A DNA stretch of 7,824 nt from Clostridiales bacterium (lineage in GTDB: Bacteria; Bacillota; Clostridia; Oscillospirales; Oscillospiraceae), in contig PITX01000055.1 in assembly GCA_017577345.1 (NCBI GenBank), forward strand, positions 1-7,824. Reading direction: 5' to 3'. The number at the start of each line of letters is the position of its first letter. The first letter of the stretch is position 1. The notes under the pieces were generated by a model. It was not told where the DNA came from, did no database searches, and saw nothing but the letters and a program-made list of their open reading frames with translations. This document shows positions 5,062 through 7,824 of this stretch, piece after piece. A program made the translations under genes and the position numbers.

Positions 5062-5815
5062 GGTCAAAAATCTCTGCTTCTCCTATGGCAACACGCCCAT
5101 CGTGAAAAATGTCAGCTTCACGGCGCAGGAGGGACAGCTCGTTGCAGTGCTTGGCGCAAACGGTGCGGGAAAAACGACCCTGTTTCGCTGCATGATGGGA
5201 TTTCTGAAAGCAAAGCAGGGCGAGATCCTGCTCGATGGGCAGGAGGTCGGGAACATCGACCGCAATGCGTTTGCCGCACTGGCGGCGTATATCCCGCAGA
5301 CCAGTGTCCCGGTTTTCAACTACAGTGTGTACGAAACAGTGCTTATGGGAACGACGGGACAACTCAGCCCATTGCGTGCACCGGGAAAAGCACAGCACGA
5401 AACCGTGCGGGAAATGCTGCGGCTTTTGGATATGGAAGCCCTTTCCGAACGCGGCATTACAAGGATTTCCGGCGGAGAACGCCAGCTTGCCCTGATTGCA
5501 CGCGCTTTGGCACAGAAGGCAAAGCTTCTTGTCATGGATGAGCCGACTGCCAACTTAGACTACGGCAATCAGCACAGAGTGATGCAGCGCATCCGCGCAC
5601 TTGCAGATAACGGCTACTGCGTCCTGCTTTCCACACATAATCCCGAGCACGCGCTGCGCTATGCAACGCATATTCTTGCCCTGCAGGAAGGAAAAGTGTG
5701 CGCCTTCGGGAAAACGGAGGAGGTACTGGACAGCACGCTTCTGCAAAGTTTGTATTCCATCCCTGCAACCATTATGGAGATCGACGGAATCGGACGGTGC
5801 ATCGTTCACCGCTGA
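5051..5815 (+). CDS. ABC importer ATP-binding protein, FepC/BtuD type
   Basis: This 254-residue cytoplasmic ATPase powers the importer. All nucleotide-binding motifs are present in order: Walker A GANGAGKT (35-42), Q-loop Gln83 in AYIPQ, ABC signature ISGGERQ (139-145, Ile in place of the commoner Leu), Walker B LLVMDEP (159-165) with catalytic Glu164, D-loop NLD (168-170) and switch His196 in STHNP. Length is typical of this family. The GTG at 5051 is chosen because GGGAGG (5037-5042) lies 8 bases upstream. An earlier GTG at 5042 would overlap that site. It overlaps the permease gene by 11 bases and is followed at once by a strong terminator, making it the last gene of the importer unit. Confidence 0.96.
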   Translation: MKVEVKNLCFSYGNTPIVKNVSFTAQEGQLVAVLGANGAGKTTLFRCMMGFLKAKQGEILLDGQEVGNIDRNAFAALAAYIPQTSVPVFNYSVYETVLMGTTGQLSPLRAPGKAQHETVREMLRLLDMEALSERGITRISGGERQLALIARALAQKAKLLVMDEPTANLDYGNQHRVMQRIRALADNGYCVLLSTHNPEHALRYATHILALQEGKVCAFGKTEEVLDSTLLQSLYSIPATIMEIDGIGRCIVHR

Positions 5816-5816
5816 A

Positions 5817-5857
5817 AAAACGGCTGCCGCGGCAAAAAAACGGCAGCCGTTTTCTCT
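5817..5857 (+). terminator. Intrinsic terminator of the IclR-importer unit
   Basis: AAAACGGCTGCCG (5817-5829) and CGGCAGCCGTTTT (5841-5853) form a perfect 13-bp stem with an 11-nt loop, starting 2 bases after the ATPase stop. The T-stretch TTTTCTCTT follows on the plus strand. On the minus strand the A-run at 5815-5820 becomes a T-run, so the hairpin could work in both directions, although no minus-strand gene points into it within the window. Confidence 0.88.
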
Positions 5858-5884
5858 TGCGAAACCGGGCGAATGTTGTATAAT
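5857..5884 (+). promoter_or_regulatory. Promoter of the GlpA-like flavoprotein operon
   Basis: TTGCGA (5857-5862), a 16-bp spacer and a perfect TATAAT (5879-5884) lie about 30 bases before the GTG start at 5916. The -35 box begins right where the preceding terminator's T-tract ends. This indicates that the flavoprotein genes form a transcription unit separate from the importer. Confidence 0.75.
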
Positions 5885-5901
5885 AGAAGTAGTAGAATGG
5901 A

Positions 5902-5908
5902 AAGGAGG
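5902..5908 (+). promoter_or_regulatory. Ribosome binding site deciding the GlpA-like start
   Basis: AAGGAGG at 5902-5908 is 7 bases before the GTG at 5916. The reading frame is open far upstream (to 5601), but that extension would run through the ATPase gene, the terminator and the promoter. This site therefore fixes the true start. Confidence 0.9.
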
Positions 5909-5915
5909 CAGAACC

Positions 5916-7361
5916 GTGCGGAAGGGCTATGATGTTGCGATCATCGGCGGCGGTGTCATCGGCTGTGCGGTCGCAAGAGAGCTGTCGCGCAGGAGGTTAC
6001 GCATCTGCCTGATCGAAAAGGGAGAGGATGTCTGCTCCGGCACCTCAAAGGCAAACAGCGGCATCGTCCATGCAGGCTTTGACGCGAAGCCGGGTACGCT
6101 CAAAGCAAAAATGAATTTGGCGGGAAGCCGCATGATGCCGCAGCTTGCGCAGGAGCTGGATATTCGCTTTCGGCGCAACGGCTCTATGGTCATCTGCCTG
6201 TCAGAAGACAGGATTCCTGACTTACAGGAGCTGTATATGCGTGGCTTGGAAAACGGCGTGGAGGGACTTCAGATCCTGAGCGGTGAGGAAGCCAGGAAGA
6301 AAGAACCCAATCTGAGCGAATGCGTTGTTGCAGCGCTTTATGCTCCGACCGGAGGTATCATCTGCCCGTTTGAGCTGACGATCGCACTGGCGGAAAACGC
6401 CTGCGTCAACGGGGTCGAATTCCGCAGAAGCGAGACAGTGACCGGAATTTCACGCGAGGCAGACGGCTATGTGATCACCACGGATATTGCACAGCTTAAA
6501 GCAAAATGTGTTGTCAATGCAGCGGGAGTCCATGCCGATGAAATTCACCGCATGGTCAGCACTGTTCCGATGCATATTCAGCCCAGAAAGGGCGATTACT
6601 GTCTGCTGGATAAAGAGGTCGGCGATTATGTCTCTGCTACGGTTTTCCGGCTTCCAAGTGCTCTTGGCAAGGGCGTATTGGTCACGCCGACCGCGCACGG
6701 CAATCTTCTGATCGGCCCGACGGCGACGGATGTGGAGGACAAAAATCAGACGCCGACGACTGCCGCAGAGCTTTCCTATCTGACGGAGACTGCTGCGCAG
6801 AGTGTCAGAGAGCTTCCTCTGCGCTCGGTGATCACTTCGTTTTCCGGACTGCGGGCGCATGAGGACGGCGGCGATTTTATCATCGGCGAGGCGGCAGATG
6901 CCGAGGGCTTCTTTGAGGCGGCGGGCATCGAATCGCCCGGTCTGACCTCTGCGCCTGCCATCGGAAGCTACCTTGCAGGGATGATCGCCGAAAAGCTACA
7001 TGCGGAAGAAAAAACTGATTTTATTCCCACGCGGACAGCGATCCCGCGTCTTGCGAAGCTTTCCACAGAGGAGCGAAAGGCACTGATCGCGAATAATCCG
7101 CTCTATGCCAATATCGTCTGCCGCTGTGAGCAGATCAGTGAGGGGGAAATTTTGGATGCCATCCGCAGACCGGTCGGTGCCGTTTCACTCGACGGCATCA
7201 AGCGGCGCGTTCGTGCCGGCATGGGTCGCTGTCAGGCAGGCTTCTGTACGCCGAGGATCATGGAAATTTTGGCGCGGGAGTTAAACTGCCCAATGGAAAA
7301 AATCTGCAAGAATGTTTCCGGCTCGGAGCTGCTGACCGGCACGATGGAGGAACGGAAATGA
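5916..7361 (+). CDS. glpA: GlpA-like FAD-dependent dehydrogenase with C-terminal BFD [2Fe-2S] domain
   Basis: This 481-residue flavoenzyme probably oxidises sn-glycerol-3-phosphate to dihydroxyacetone phosphate or acts on a similar hydroxy acid. The N-terminal FAD-binding DAO fold shows YDVAIIGGGVIG (5-16) with Glu34 closing the ADP-binding unit, then GTSKANSGIVHAGFD (42-56), and VVNAAGVHAD later in the domain. GLRAHEDGGDFIIG and GIESPGLTSAPAIG are the usual C-terminal flavin contacts. From about residue 399 follows a BFD-like [2Fe-2S] domain with Cys402, Cys404, Cys439 and Cys444 (C-x-C and C-x4-C). It is shorter than E. coli GlpA (about 540 residues), as in clostridial homologues. L-2-hydroxyglutarate oxidase-like activity is an alternative. 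No membrane segment is seen. The next gene starts inside its stop (ATGA), which suggests a stoichiometric complex with that second flavoprotein. Confidence 0.88.
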   Translation: MRKGYDVAIIGGGVIGCAVARELSRRRLRICLIEKGEDVCSGTSKANSGIVHAGFDAKPGTLKAKMNLAGSRMMPQLAQELDIRFRRNGSMVICLSEDRIPDLQELYMRGLENGVEGLQILSGEEARKKEPNLSECVVAALYAPTGGIICPFELTIALAENACVNGVEFRRSETVTGISREADGYVITTDIAQLKAKCVVNAAGVHADEIHRMVSTVPMHIQPRKGDYCLLDKEVGDYVSATVFRLPSALGKGVLVTPTAHGNLLIGPTATDVEDKNQTPTTAAELSYLTETAAQSVRELPLRSVITSFSGLRAHEDGGDFIIGEAADAEGFFEAAGIESPGLTSAPAIGSYLAGMIAEKLHAEEKTDFIPTRTAIPRLAKLSTEERKALIANNPLYANIVCRCEQISEGEILDAIRRPVGAVSLDGIKRRVRAGMGRCQAGFCTPRIMEILARELNCPMEKICKNVSGSELLTGTMEERK

Positions 7362-7824
7362 AGACCTATGATATTATCGTCATCGGCGGTGGACCTGCGG
7401 GTCTTGCCGCGGCAGTTTCCGCAAGGCGTGCAGGGGTGCAGGACATCCTGATCCTTGAACGGGATCATGTGCTGGGCGGAATCTTAAACCAGTGCATCCA
7501 TAACGGCTTCGGTCTGCATACCTTCAAGGAGGAGCTGACAGGACCGGAGTATGCCGCACGGTTTATCGCGCAGGTGCAGGAGGAAAAAATTCCCTACCGT
7601 CTCGGCGCAACGGTGATCGCGATCACAAGAGAAAAATGCGTCACCTATGTCAGCCGCGAGGAAGGTCTTATGCAGGTACAGGCAAAGGCGATCATTCTGG
7701 CGATGGGCTGTCGGGAGCGTCCGCGCGGAGCACTGAATATCCCCGGAAGCCGTCCTGCCGGCATTTACTCCGCGGGAACGGCACAGAGGCTCATGAATAT
7801 TGAGGGCTATCAGGTCGGCAGGGA
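7358..7824 (+). CDS. FAD/NAD(P)-dependent oxidoreductase, GlpA partner (3' end outside window)
   Basis: The first 155 residues of a pyridine-nucleotide-disulfide-oxidoreductase-like flavoprotein are visible; homologues are around 420 residues. It opens with MKTYDIIVIGGGPAGLAAA, containing the GGGPAG dinucleotide-binding motif (10-15) and Glu34. It then has VLGGILNQCIHNGFG (38-52), a stretch I associate with the subfamily encoded next to GlpA-like proteins in clostridia, and AIILAMGCRERPRG (111-124), a variant of the second FAD contact. The single Cys in NQCIHNG is not a CxxxxC redox disulfide, so it is not a thioredoxin-reductase-type enzyme. ATG at 7358 overlaps the preceding stop (ATGA), with GGAGG (7346-7350) 7 bases upstream. 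It probably carries electrons from the GlpA-like subunit to NAD(P) or another carrier. The frame is open to the window end. Confidence 0.9.
   Translation, partial: MKTYDIIVIGGGPAGLAAAVSARRAGVQDILILERDHVLGGILNQCIHNGFGLHTFKEELTGPEYAARFIAQVQEEKIPYRLGATVIAITREKCVTYVSREEGLMQVQAKAIILAMGCRERPRGALNIPGSRPAGIYSAGTAQRLMNIEGYQVGR

Noticed and set aside
5601..5915. N-terminal extension of the GlpA-like frame up to 5601
   Set aside because: It would overlap the ATPase gene, the terminator and the promoter. The AAGGAGG-GTG site at 5902-5918 is directly before the FAD-binding motif, where family members begin.

Overview
The window reads as chromosomal DNA of a moderately GC-rich anaerobic Firmicute, most likely a Clostridia member of the Ruminococcaceae/Oscillospiraceae type. 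This is inferred from strong AAGGAGG-type ribosome binding sites, frequent GTG starts, a signal-less Cu/Zn superoxide dismutase, and a clostridial two-flavoprotein glycerol-3-phosphate-dehydrogenase-like operon. No taxonomic marker gene is present, so this is a judgement from gene content. All genes look intact, except the last, which is cut by the window edge. No tRNA, rRNA, CRISPR array, transposase or phage gene was seen.

Layout. Positions 1-217 carry no gene. They hold a hairpin-rich stretch ending in a motif typical of dispersed intergenic repeats, then a second strong hairpin downstream of the first operon. Positions 218-1335, on the minus strand, form a two-gene operon: DNA-3-methyladenine glycosylase I (tag) followed, with an ATGA overlap, by a flavoredoxin-like flavin reductase. 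Divergent from it, on the plus strand, is a cytoplasmic Cu/Zn superoxide dismutase (1453-1953), whose leader can fold over its own ribosome binding site.

Positions 1954-2121 hold two look-alike promoters (TTGCAT / TATACT) and a TTTGCA-N7-TGCAAA palindrome. They drive an IclR-family regulator (2122-2898), which is followed in the same direction by a complete class III (BtuCDF/FecBCD-type) ABC importer: lipoprotein binding protein, permease and ATPase (2929-5815). The binding-protein gene begins with an exact 18-bp tandem duplication that carries a complete ribosome binding site and ATG twice, in frame. A strong intrinsic terminator closes this unit.

Immediately after the terminator, a new promoter (TTGCGA-16 bp-TATAAT) drives a GlpA-like FAD dehydrogenase with a C-terminal BFD-type [2Fe-2S] domain (5916-7361). 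This overlaps by ATGA the start of a second FAD/NAD(P) oxidoreductase that runs off the window end.

How the parts fit. The tag/flavin-reductase and SOD genes suggest a small stress and redox neighbourhood. The importer probably brings in an iron chelate, corrinoid or oxyanion such as molybdate; sequence alone does not decide. The iron-sulfur flavoprotein operon probably oxidises glycerol-3-phosphate or a related hydroxy acid. The IclR gene is the only regulator present and could control the importer, the flavoprotein operon, or both. I did not find a clearly unprecedented system. The best leads are the duplicated start cassette, the twin promoters with an embedded palindrome, an IclR-linked metal-type importer, and the SOD leader structure.
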